From the NCBI RefSeq assembly GCF_002251245.1, contig NZ_NPJG01000054.1, positions 31,498 through 95,497 of the forward strand: a DNA stretch of 64,000 nucleotides, in the 5' to 3' direction. Below the pieces are notes generated by a model, which saw nothing but the letters and a program-made list of their open reading frames with translations, was not told the origin of the DNA and did not search any database. Both the position numbers and the translations under genes were made by a program. Shown here piece after piece: positions 23,097 to 30,284 of this stretch. The DNA is from Prevotella sp. P5-92. Its GTDB lineage: Bacteria; Bacteroidota; Bacteroidia; Bacteroidales; Bacteroidaceae. Each line of letters starts with the position of its first letter. Positions within the stretch are counted from its first letter, which is position 1.

Positions 23097-24122
23097 ATGA
23101 TTAGATTCAAGAAGTACAGTTCCATCGAGAACTCCTTCAACATGAAGTTCATGGACAAGGTCAGGGCAGAGATGCCTTCCGACCTCAAGTATGTAGTGCA
23201 GGAGAAGGTTCATGGTGCCAACACCAGCTTCCTCTGCGACGGTAATGACGTCAGCTTTGCAAAGAGAACATCTGTTCTGACTGACGATGAGAAATTCTAT
23301 GACTACGAGCAGATACTTGCAGATTATCGGGAGCGGGTGATAGCATTGTATAATGACATCAAGACAATCAATGAAGATATTGAGTCGATAAGCGTTTTTG
23401 GCGAACTCTTCGGCGGACGTTATCCCCACAAGGAAGTGAAGAGCGACAAGCCTTTAACTCTGATTCAGAAGGGCGTATATTATACTCCCGCACATGAGTT
23501 CTATGGCTTTGACATCTATCTCGACAAGGCGGAAGGCGGAAGGTATCTGTCTGTAGAAGAAACCAATGCATTGTTCGATAAACACGGATTCTTCTATGCC
23601 AAGACCTTGTTCTCAGGCACATTGGAAGAATGCCTTAGCTATCCCAATGCCTTCCAGAGCAAGATTTCGGGATGGCTCGGTCTGCCTGTGATTGAGGATA
23701 ACATCTGCGAGGGTGTAGTCATCAGACCCGTTGTGCCGATGTATCTCAGCAATAGGGACAGAGTGCTGATTAAAAACAAGAATGCTCGTTTTGCTGAAAT
23801 GAAACAGATGAAAAAGCGCAACAAACTCTTCAAAGAACCCGTTCCTTTCAGTGAGGAACTGAAAGCACTTGTTGCCATGGTTGAGGCATACGTAAATGAG
23901 AATCGCCTTGCCAATGTAATAAGCCACATTGGAGAAGTTTCGTTCCCCAAGGACACCGGCAAGGTGTTGGGAATGTTCTGCAAGGATGTGCTCAATGATT
24001 TCCTAAAGGAATATGGCGGCAAGTATTCTGGTCTTGACAAATGCGAACAGAAATCTCTTAACAAAGAGGTGAACAAACTCTGCTCTGTCGTCCTGACCAA
24101 GGAGTATCTGTCAAAACGATAA
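23097..24122 (+). CDS. Rnl2-like RNA ligase
   Basis: 341 aa from the ATG at 23097; a longer frame from 22914 lacks protein-like character. The nucleotidyltransferase motif I is VVQEKVHGANTSF (lysine near residue 37). Further elements are SVFGELFGG (motif III/IIIa region, near 100), EFYGFDIYL, and EGVVIRP with RVLIKNKN (motifs IV and V, near 205-225). These proteins seal 3'-OH/5'-phosphate nicks in RNA, as in tRNA repair after nuclease attack. Two 3' fragments of the same gene lie at 13007-13121 and 27191-27451. Neighbours are the zeta pair and the sigma/macro fusion. Confidence 0.87.
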   Translation: MIRFKKYSSIENSFNMKFMDKVRAEMPSDLKYVVQEKVHGANTSFLCDGNDVSFAKRTSVLTDDEKFYDYEQILADYRERVIALYNDIKTINEDIESISVFGELFGGRYPHKEVKSDKPLTLIQKGVYYTPAHEFYGFDIYLDKAEGGRYLSVEETNALFDKHGFFYAKTLFSGTLEECLSYPNAFQSKISGWLGLPVIEDNICEGVVIRPVVPMYLSNRDRVLIKNKNARFAEMKQMKKRNKLFKEPVPFSEELKALVAMVEAYVNENRLANVISHIGEVSFPKDTGKVLGMFCKDVLNDFLKEYGGKYSGLDKCEQKSLNKEVNKLCSVVLTKEYLSKR

Positions 24123-24141
24123 TCTCTCATCCTATATTTAT

Positions 24142-24240
24142 ATCCCCGTTGAACCGTTATGATTCGACGGGGATAATAAAAAACCGAAAATTCCCAAATC
24201 TTTTTCACGATATTGTAGGAAAATCCCCAAATCTTTGCTG
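24142..24240 (+). repeat. Hairpin plus 33-bp repeats after the RNA ligase
   Basis: ATCCCCGT...ACGGGGAT hairpin at 24142-24174, then about 1.6 units of the 33-bp repeat starting at 24187 and 24220. The hairpin could terminate ligase transcription; the repeats resemble the orphan arrays elsewhere in the island. The rest, to 24354, holds nothing recognised. Confidence 0.7.
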
Positions 24241-24354
24241 AATGACACAAATGAAATACAGGTATTAATTATTATTGTAACAACAAAAAAAACGAATGAA
24301 AATCTGAAGTAGCACTCCAAAAAATCACTCGATTTTTACTATATAGAATTATGA

Positions 24355-25473
24355 TTACTGTATCTCCTCCCAGAAATCCTCTGGCAGGGAGATGTTTTCC
24401 ACTGCTGCCGCCTCGGCGAAGAGTGGAGCTATCTCGTCGGGAGAGAAGCCGGCTATGCCACAGCCGATGCGGGTGACGAGGAAATGCTGGTCGGGATGCT
24501 GCTTAGCGTAGGCTATGAACTTATCGACATAGGGGCGGATAGTGTCAACGCCTCCCTGCATGGTGGGAATGGCATAGCTCTGCCCCTGAATGCCATCGCC
24601 ATTGCCCATTACGGCACCAAAATATAGATGGGCGATGCGGGCGGCACCGCCTCCGTGCATACCTGCTAGGTTGCTGCCGAAGACAAACACCTCGTTGGGT
24701 TTGAGACTCGTGATGAAGTCGGGAGTCACGCGACCCTCTCTGTTTGTTGCTTTCATACTGTTTCGCATAAATAGTGAATACATGACACCTACAGAATTAT
24801 TGGCGCCGACTGTATAGTCGTAATCCATGGACATGGCCGCACCATCGCATGGCACACCGCCTCTGGATTCGTAGTTGCGACGGAAATAAGGAATGATGAC
24901 TTCGTCGAGTATCTTATGGTATCGCTGCGATACTGCCGAGGGAGTCATCCCCAACTCTGCCGCCACATCTTTCGTCTTAAATCCATCTACGAGTATCATC
25001 TTCATGATGATCGACGCACGACTGTCGCGACCGAGAAAGCAATTGCATGCCTCCTCCACCATCTTTCGAACTTCATATTTGTAGTTGTCGTCGGGAATAT
25101 CAAACTCTAATTGCGACTTCCCCACCCTCTCCTCCATCGAGCATATCTCAAACTCGGTCTTATATGCCTTCAATCGGTCGAGCAGCACGAAGCGGAAACC
25201 GTTCACCATCCAAGTCTTCAGCTTCACCCACTGACTGCGGTCGTCGAGCTGGCGGAAGTCATGGCGGTCGAGCGAGAGGTAATACTCATGGGCTATGCTG
25301 TAGAAGTCAAGACCAGGCTTGCCTTCGAGTCCATACCTATTATTATATATGGCGTAGGCTATGCGGCAGTATTTATAGAAATACTCCCTCGTGATGCGTT
25401 CGTCCTTGCGTTTCAGCCCATCCACAATCTCCTTGTCCGACAGTGAGTCAATGTCCTTTTTCGTCATCTTCAT
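24355..25473 (-). CDS. Sigma-70-like protein fused to a macro-like A1S_2505-type domain
   Basis: 372 aa from the ATG at 25473, chosen because the -7 box at 25498-25505 leaves the longer start (25530) upstream of the transcript. Residues 1-205 look like a sigma-70-type factor: region-2-like GLDFYSIAHEYYLSL, and region-4-like FKTKDVAAELGMTPSAVSQR (helix-turn-helix). Residues 240-372 are nearly identical to the free protein at 13698-14096 (FGSNLAGMHGGGAARIA, GCGIAGF). The fusion point, MRNSMKATNREG, retains the Met that starts the free form, so the fusion may derive from gene joining, or the domain may also be translated alone. Divergent from the vWA gene. Confidence 0.8.
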   Translation of the reverse strand: MKMTKKDIDSLSDKEIVDGLKRKDERITREYFYKYCRIAYAIYNNRYGLEGKPGLDFYSIAHEYYLSLDRHDFRQLDDRSQWVKLKTWMVNGFRFVLLDRLKAYKTEFEICSMEERVGKSQLEFDIPDDNYKYEVRKMVEEACNCFLGRDSRASIIMKMILVDGFKTKDVAAELGMTPSAVSQRYHKILDEVIIPYFRRNYESRGGVPCDGAAMSMDYDYTVGANNSVGVMYSLFMRNSMKATNREGRVTPDFITSLKPNEVFVFGSNLAGMHGGGAARIAHLYFGAVMGNGDGIQGQSYAIPTMQGGVDTIRPYVDKFIAYAKQHPDQHFLVTRIGCGIAGFSPDEIAPLFAEAAAVENISLPEDFWEEIQ

Positions 25474-25497
25474 TTGCCTTTTATCTGTATCTGAGGG

Positions 25498-25505
25498 CAA
25501 ATTTA
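25498..25505 (-). promoter_or_regulatory. -7 box of the sigma/macro fusion gene
   Basis: TAAATTTG on the minus strand, 24 bp upstream of the ATG at 25473; it decides the start choice. Confidence 0.55.
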
Positions 25506-25639
25506 CAAGTTTTTTTTCATTTTTCTTCATGTTCCACTTAATTTTTTATCGTTTTTATTCTTTTAAAAGATAAACGACGTCGAAATATTAAGTTCACAAC
25601 AATAGTTTAACACATTTAATGTAAAAGGAGAAATGAATT

Positions 25640-26278
25640 ATGAAACGAGTATTCAACATGATTATCGTGGATGAGAGCGGATCGATGTGTGTGATAGAGC
25701 GTCAGGCTCTCGCTGGCATAAACGAGACGATAGACACGGTGAAGAAGATGCAGAGACTACACCCCGACATGGAACAGCGCATATCGCTGCTCACCTTCGA
25801 CAGTGGTCACAGGACATTCAAATACGACAACGTGAAGGCGGAGTCGGTACACCGTCTCAGTCCCAACGACTATAATCCCTGCGGAGGCACACCGCTCTAC
25901 GACGCCATCGGCATAGCCATCTCGAAGCTCAACGCACAGACCACCGAGCACGACAACGTCCTGGTGACCATCATCACCGACGGCGAGGAAAACAGTTCTC
26001 TGGAATATTCCCTGCGCATGATAAAGACGCTCATAGACAAGATGAAGAAGCAGGGATGGACCTTCACCCTCATCGGCACCGACAACCTCGACGTGGAGGG
26101 CATGGCAGGACAGATGAACATCGACAACCACCTCGCGTTCAAAGAAGATGCAGAGGGCACGCGCATGATGTTCATGCGTGAGCGTCAGGCAAGGGAGAGA
26201 TTCAACACTTGCTTGGCTGAAGGCCGAAACATGGAGAATGGCAGCTATTTTGACGAAGAACCTGCAAGCAAATCTTAA
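25640..26278 (+). CDS. Cytoplasmic von Willebrand factor A domain protein
   Basis: 212 aa, no signal peptide or membrane segment. A complete MIDAS is visible: DESGSM (DxSxS, near residue 12), Thr in CGGTPLYDAI (near 82), and Asp in TDGEEN (near 113). The vWA fold covers nearly the whole chain, followed by a charged tail. An unusually clear ribosome binding site (AAAGGAG, 25624-25630) precedes the ATG. It is divergent from the sigma/macro gene. Cytoplasmic vWA proteins occur beside NAD/ADP-ribose and RNA-repair genes in other bacteria; a scaffold or chaperone-like role here is an inference. Confidence 0.83.
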   Translation: MKRVFNMIIVDESGSMCVIERQALAGINETIDTVKKMQRLHPDMEQRISLLTFDSGHRTFKYDNVKAESVHRLSPNDYNPCGGTPLYDAIGIAISKLNAQTTEHDNVLVTIITDGEENSSLEYSLRMIKTLIDKMKKQGWTFTLIGTDNLDVEGMAGQMNIDNHLAFKEDAEGTRMMFMRERQARERFNTCLAEGRNMENGSYFDEEPASKS

Positions 26279-26365
26279 TCCACCTCACGCCGTTTATAAC
26301 GTAACGTTACGTCTCTGCAAACGTAACGTCACGCTTTATTACTATTTCAAGTTTATGAAGTACTT

Positions 26366-26600
26366 AACTCAACTTTCGGAAGTGGAAATTCCAAATGTAT
26401 AAGGGTTTTGTATAAACCACAGAGTTTAAGAGATTAAGAGCGTTTGCACTATGTAAGAGATTGAATGCTAAGGCATTTTGAGTTCTTAGAGGGCTGCGCA
26501 TGACAACAGCAGCATAGAAACTCTGCGTTCTCCGTCGCTTGCGACCTACTCTATATAAAGCAACAATCTCTTTTCCTCTTTATCTCTGTGGCTTAAATAT
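26366..26600. mobile_element. MITE-like element, copy B (right end lost)
   Basis: Begins AACTCAACTTTCGGAAGT and is almost identical to copy C for about 235 bp, up to CTCTGTGGCTTAAATAT. The 18-bp right inverted repeat is missing; the sequence joins a scrap of the DraG gene. Confidence 0.75.
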
Positions 26601-26603
26601 CAA

Positions 26604-26635
26604 AATGCCGTATGGTTTAGGCCCATCGCTCATAC
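26604..26635 (-). pseudogene. Scrap of an ADP-ribosylglycohydrolase gene
   Basis: About 32 bp matching 17566-17597 of the intact gene with a few differences (GCCGTATGG... then CATCGCTCAT). Too short to encode anything; it records a deleted copy. Confidence 0.6.
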
Positions 26636-26640
26636 CCCTT

Positions 26641-26746
26641 TGGCGGAATTTGATATGTATATTCCGCCAGAAATGGGAAATATTGTTATAGTTTGGCGGC
26701 TTTCAGTATATATATTCCGCCAAATCAATTCTTTTTTGTATCTTTG
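26641..26746 (+). promoter_or_regulatory. Two 29-bp palindromic operators and a promoter
   Basis: TGGCGG...CCGCCA palindromes at 26641-26669 and 26694-26722, both 29 bp, with starts 53 bp apart. The second overlaps the expected -33 position of the -7 box TATCTTTG at 26739-26746. Related to 10284-10341. Confidence 0.65.
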
Positions 26747-26770
26747 TGGCGAAATTGCAATAAAAGAAGT

Positions 26771-26833
26771 ATGGACACATTAATAGGCAGAAACGAAGAG
26801 ATTAGAGAAATCAACGAACTCCACGATTATTAA
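26771..26833 (+). pseudogene. N-terminal stub of an archaeal-type ATPase gene
   Basis: 20 codons (MDTLIGRNEEIREINELHDY) then TAA. This is the typical start of the IGRxxEIxxL family of ATP-binding proteins, cut off before the Walker A motif. The promoter and operators upstream are intact. Confidence 0.65.
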
Positions 26834-26922
26834 ATGTTTAACCTCAAAGGTGGCAGTAGTAGCAGTAAAAAAACACAAAATGCTTAATATAAGAAATGTC
26901 CAAGAATGCCTATTCTTATATC

Positions 26923-27114
26923 ATAAGAACAGGGTATCCTAAGGTCATAAGAACAGGGCATTCAGTTGTCAAGTGAATAGGGCATTCAGTTGTCAAGTGA
27001 ACAGGGCATTCAGTTGTCAAGAGAACAGGGTATTCAGTTACCAAGTGAATAGGGTATTCAGTTATCAAGTGAATAAGGTATTCAGTTATCAAGTGAATAA
27101 GGTATTCAGTTACA
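26923..27114. repeat. Tandem array of a 24-bp unit (eight copies)
   Basis: Units at 26923, 26947, 26971, 26995, 27019, 27043, 27067 and 27091, with a core like AGGGCATTCAGTTGTC. The first unit is most diverged. No spacers between units. The sequence between 26834 and 26922 shows nothing else. Confidence 0.9.
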
Positions 27115-27119
27115 GTCAC

Positions 27120-27190
27120 AAGGAGCAAAGGGATAAAGGTTGAAAAGCATCACACCCGAGGGTAAACTACTACTGGCTCGATAGTGGAAT
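27120..27190 (+). pseudogene. Two fused scraps of the alpha/beta hydrolase gene
   Basis: 27120-27168 matches about 11654-11703 and 27168-27190 matches about 12693-12715 of the hydrolase, so roughly 1 kb of the gene between them has been deleted. Confidence 0.75.
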
Positions 27191-27451
27191 AAAGCACTTG
27201 TTGCCATGGTAGAGGCATACGTAAATGAGAATCGCCTTGCCAATGTAATAAGCCACATTGGAGAAGTTTCGTTCCCCAAGGACACCGGCAAGGTGTTGGG
27301 AATGTTCTGCAAGGATGTGCTCAATGATTTCCTAAAGGAACATGGCGGCAAGTATTCTGGTCTTGACAAATGCGAACAGAAATCTCTTAACAAAGAGGTG
27401 AACAAACTCTGCTCTGTCGTCCTGACCAAGGAGTATCTGTCAAAACGATAA
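27191..27451 (+). pseudogene. 3' fragment of the RNA ligase gene
   Basis: 261 bp almost identical to 23862-24122, in frame to the same stop. It encodes only the C-terminal 86 residues, without the adenylation lysine. It is joined on its left to hydrolase scraps. Confidence 0.9.
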
Positions 27452-27470
27452 TCTCTCATCCTCTATTTAT

Positions 27471-27600
27471 ATCCCCGTTGAACAGTTATGATTCGACAGG
27501 GATAATAAAAAACCGAAAATCCCCAAATCTTTTTTCCAAAAATGTAGGAAAATCCCCAAATCTTTTTCCCGAAAATGTAGGAAAATCCCCAAATCTTTGG
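27471..27600 (+). repeat. Hairpin plus 33-bp repeat array
   Basis: Hairpin at 27471-27503, then units starting at 27516, 27549 and 27582 (AAAATCCCCAAATCTTT... period 33 bp, about 2.6 copies). Identical block order to the other two ligase copies. 27601-27748 shows nothing recognised. Confidence 0.8.
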
Positions 27601-27748
27601 TGTCAGAGGTTAATAAAGGAGCTGTCCAAACTTACCTTTGGGTTAGTGTATTCTCTGCCCATTTCTGGCTCATCCATTCCAGGACTGGGGCAGCATGGCA
27701 GTATTCGTAATCAAGTTTCTTCATTTTTCACATATACTATTCAGATAA

Positions 27749-29143
27749 TCAAGCAGTCCAATGCCCTTTGGTGTCAACATACTGAAGGCAGAATGTCATG
27801 TACGCAGGAATGAAAACAGTGTTTCCATCCACCTTGAGGTTCTTGGGATGAATGACATAGCATCCATCTATCCGCTGGCGGAATCGCTCTTCAAACCTTT
27901 GCAATGATTTTATCGTGTATCTGTCATTTGACTTCACCTCAATCGGATATACTTTGTATTTCAGTTTACTGTTGTTGGATATCAGAAAGTCAATCTCAAT
28001 ATCGTTTCTGTGCTTCTCTTCATTGTATTTGGTATAGAAGAACAAACGATGCCCATTTGCCACAAGCATTTGGGATATTACATTCTCATAGAACATACCC
28101 TCGTTTATGGACATCTTGCCAAACAGCAGTTCGCGGTAAAGGTCATTGTCCGTAATCTCATTCTCGCTGAATGTATGGCTTACAAGCAGTCCTGTGTCGC
28201 ACATGTAACATTTCACGTAGGTGCGGTCTTCGTTCAACGACAAACCAACGTTAGGGTCGGAGCAGTTGAAACACTGGTTGACCATCATCGAGTCAGCAAG
28301 CCAGAAGAATGTGTCGTGATATTTTGGGAAAGTGGCGTTCTTGTCAAGTCTGTTCATGACGACACGCCGTTCCTTGTGTGACAGGAAGGCGGGAATTTGG
28401 TCAAACAGGGCAATTACTCCTGACTTGTATGAAGAATGAATCTTCATAATGTCGTTCCTGTACATTTCAAGAATATCGCGTTTTTCCATGTCGGCTTGTC
28501 TGAAGTCTCTGTCGTTATCAATATATGCAAGCACGCTTTGGGGCATTCCTCCAACTATCATGTATTGCCTGAACATCATCATTGCCTTAGCGTGCAATGA
28601 CTGTTCGAGAGGCATGAGTTTATCAAAGCACTTCCTGATGTAGCTTACCATCATCTCGTCGCCCAATGCCCATGCAAATTCCTCAAAGTCCATGGGATAC
28701 ATAGCCAGTCGCCTCTCTTCCGAGGGGAGGGTGATGCCATCCACATTTTCTTTAATGGATATTAGTGAGCCTGTTTCAATATAGTCAAACCTGCCATCTG
28801 CAACAAGGTATTTCACTGCCTGACGAGCCTTGGGGAAACGCTGTATTTCATCAAATATGACAACCGATTCTCTTCTATACAGTTTTTTATTGTATTCCGA
28901 CTCGATTATCATGAAAAACGTGTCAAGGTCGTTGAGGTAATTGTTAAAGGCGGAGATGACAGTGTCGCTCGCCAGGTTGAAGTCGATTAGTATATAGCTT
29001 CGATATTCGTTTTTTGCGAACTCCTCCACTATGGTTGACTTCCCGATACGGCGTGCTCCCTCTACCAGAAGGGCCTTTGTCCCTCCCGTTTCGCTTTTCC
29101 AGTTCTTCAACTTATTGTAAATCTTGCGCTTGAATACCCTCAT
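27749..29143 (-). CDS. DUF4143-type AAA ATPase 3
   Basis: 464 aa. Walker A is GARRIGKST (about residues 29-37), Walker B is VVIFDEIQRF near 96, and ETGSLIS is the sensor near 136. The C-terminal part carries a DUF4143/nuclease-like segment with IEIDFLISNN and YPIEVKSND (near 375-400), the D...E-K arrangement of PD-(D/E)xK folds. Its promoter (TAACTTTG, 29173-29180) lies 29 bp upstream, next to a 34-bp repeat array. Function unknown; it resembles ATPases 1 and 2 in plan only. Confidence 0.86.
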   Translation of the reverse strand: MRVFKRKIYNKLKNWKSETGGTKALLVEGARRIGKSTIVEEFAKNEYRSYILIDFNLASDTVISAFNNYLNDLDTFFMIIESEYNKKLYRRESVVIFDEIQRFPKARQAVKYLVADGRFDYIETGSLISIKENVDGITLPSEERRLAMYPMDFEEFAWALGDEMMVSYIRKCFDKLMPLEQSLHAKAMMMFRQYMIVGGMPQSVLAYIDNDRDFRQADMEKRDILEMYRNDIMKIHSSYKSGVIALFDQIPAFLSHKERRVVMNRLDKNATFPKYHDTFFWLADSMMVNQCFNCSDPNVGLSLNEDRTYVKCYMCDTGLLVSHTFSENEITDNDLYRELLFGKMSINEGMFYENVISQMLVANGHRLFFYTKYNEEKHRNDIEIDFLISNNSKLKYKVYPIEVKSNDRYTIKSLQRFEERFRQRIDGCYVIHPKNLKVDGNTVFIPAYMTFCLQYVDTKGHWTA

Positions 29144-29172
29144 AACATTTGCTTTTTATGTATTTTTCGCTG

Positions 29173-29280
29173 CAAAGTTACTCAATAAATCTGGAATGCG
29201 CAAGTTTATTATTCTAAAAAATGTCAATAGTGCGCAGGTTTGCCTGCGGCTGATATGTCAGGAATGCGCAGGTTAATGCC
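29173..29280 (-). promoter_or_regulatory. ATPase 3 promoter with 34-bp repeat array
   Basis: -7 box TAACTTTG at 29173-29180 (minus strand). Immediately upstream TGCGCARGTT recurs at 29197, 29231 and 29265, exactly 34 bp apart. Confidence 0.6.
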
Positions 29281-29338
29281 CAAAATACCGCCTAAGTTCG
29301 GAGTGAATAACTCCTTTTAACTCAATTAATAACAACCA

Positions 29339-29462
29339 TTATATCTCCTCCCAGAAATCATCTGGCAGGGAGATGTTTTCCACTGCTGCCGCCTCGGCAA
29401 AGAGGGGAGCTATCTCGTCGGGAGAGAAGCCGGCTATGCCACAGCCTATGCGGGTGACGAGA
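29339..29462 (-). pseudogene. 3' remnant of the macro-like gene
   Basis: About 124 bp nearly identical to 13698-13821 (the C-terminal 40 residues, including GCGIAGF), cut at CGGGTGACGAG where it joins sequence flanking a MITE copy. Confidence 0.88.
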
Positions 29463-29469
29463 AGTACTT

Positions 29470-29725
29470 AACTCAACTTTCGGAAGTGGAAATTCCAAAT
29501 GTATAAGGGTTTTGTATAAACCTCAGAGTTTAAGAGATTAAGAGCGTTTGTACTATGTAAGAGATTGAATGCCAAGGCATTTTGGGTTCTTAGAGGGCTG
29601 CGCATGACAACAGCAGCATAGAAACTCTGCGTTCTCCGTCGCTTGCGACCTACTCTATATAAAGCAACAATCTCTTTTCCTCCTTATCTCTGTGGTTTAA
29701 AAAAATTACTTCCGAAAGTTGAGTT
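29470..29725. mobile_element. MITE-like element, copy C (complete)
   Basis: 256 bp bounded by perfect 18-bp inverted repeats, AACTCAACTTTCGGAAGT and its complement, with an inner inverted repeat around CACAGAG/CTCTGTG. No ORF of note and no clear target-site duplication. The seven bases before it (GTACTTA...) are shared with copy B, so the copies were partly spread by recombination. Confidence 0.8.
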
Positions 29726-29726
29726 C

Positions 29727-30134
29727 CTAATGGTTTCTACAACCGCCGATAATCCTTGCGGCCTCTTCCTTCTCGCTCTGGAAGGTGAGGGACTCGTAAA
29801 TCAGATAGGCATGGCGGGGATCGATGATGCGTGGTGCCATAAAACGGAGAGCCGCTAACTTCTTGTCGCCGAATGAGAAAATGCTCATTATCGACGCACA
29901 CTGCTCACATGAATAAAACGCCCCAAGACTTGCCACCTCAATGAGATCCATCTTGCGGTCGTCGAAACTGGCATTCTTCACCTTATCGTATAATATGGCA
30001 AACTTGTCGTCGCTTAGACAGAACAGTTTTTCTTCTCTTGGCTCACGCTTGCGCCTGAAGTCCTGAGCCTGGGCGTCAATTGCTCCAAATGCCATGCAAG
30101 AGAGCAACATAATGATAAATAATCTACTTTTCAT
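29727..30134 (-). CDS. Secreted DUF4476-type protein
   Basis: 135 aa from the ATG at 30134, which starts a normal signal peptide (MKSRLFIIMLLSCMAF... AQAQ). The rest matches the DUF4476 pattern of short helical repeats (SFDDRKMDLIEVAS, CASIMSIFSFGDKKLAAL, IIDPRHAYLIYESLTF). Function unknown. The MITE copy C ends 2 bp beyond its stop codon. Confidence 0.75.
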   Translation of the reverse strand: MKSRLFIIMLLSCMAFGAIDAQAQDFRRKREPREEKLFCLSDDKFAILYDKVKNASFDDRKMDLIEVASLGAFYSCEQCASIMSIFSFGDKKLAALRFMAPRIIDPRHAYLIYESLTFQSEKEEAARIIGGCRNH

Positions 30135-30160
30135 AATAATCACTTTTTGTTATTTTTCGG

Positions 30161-30168
30161 CAAAGGTA
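30161..30168 (-). promoter_or_regulatory. -7 box of the DUF4476 gene
   Basis: TACCTTTG on the minus strand, 26 bp upstream of the ATG at 30134. Confidence 0.55.
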
Positions 30169-30284
30169 ATGTCATTTTGCTTATTTCACAAGGGAAATTC
30201 CCTATAAGGCAATAGGAATATTCATACTATGGCATGATTGTCTCCCTCGTTCTCTTTTTTGCTAATATAAGCTATAATTTTCCC

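Noticed and set aside
24355..25473. Two separate genes instead of a fusion
   Set aside because: The frame is continuous from the sigma-like part into the macro-like part with no stop; separate translation of the second part remains possible but cannot be shown.
26923..27114. Possible CRISPR array
   Set aside because: The 24-bp units are contiguous with no spacers, diverge unit by unit, and no cas gene is in the window.
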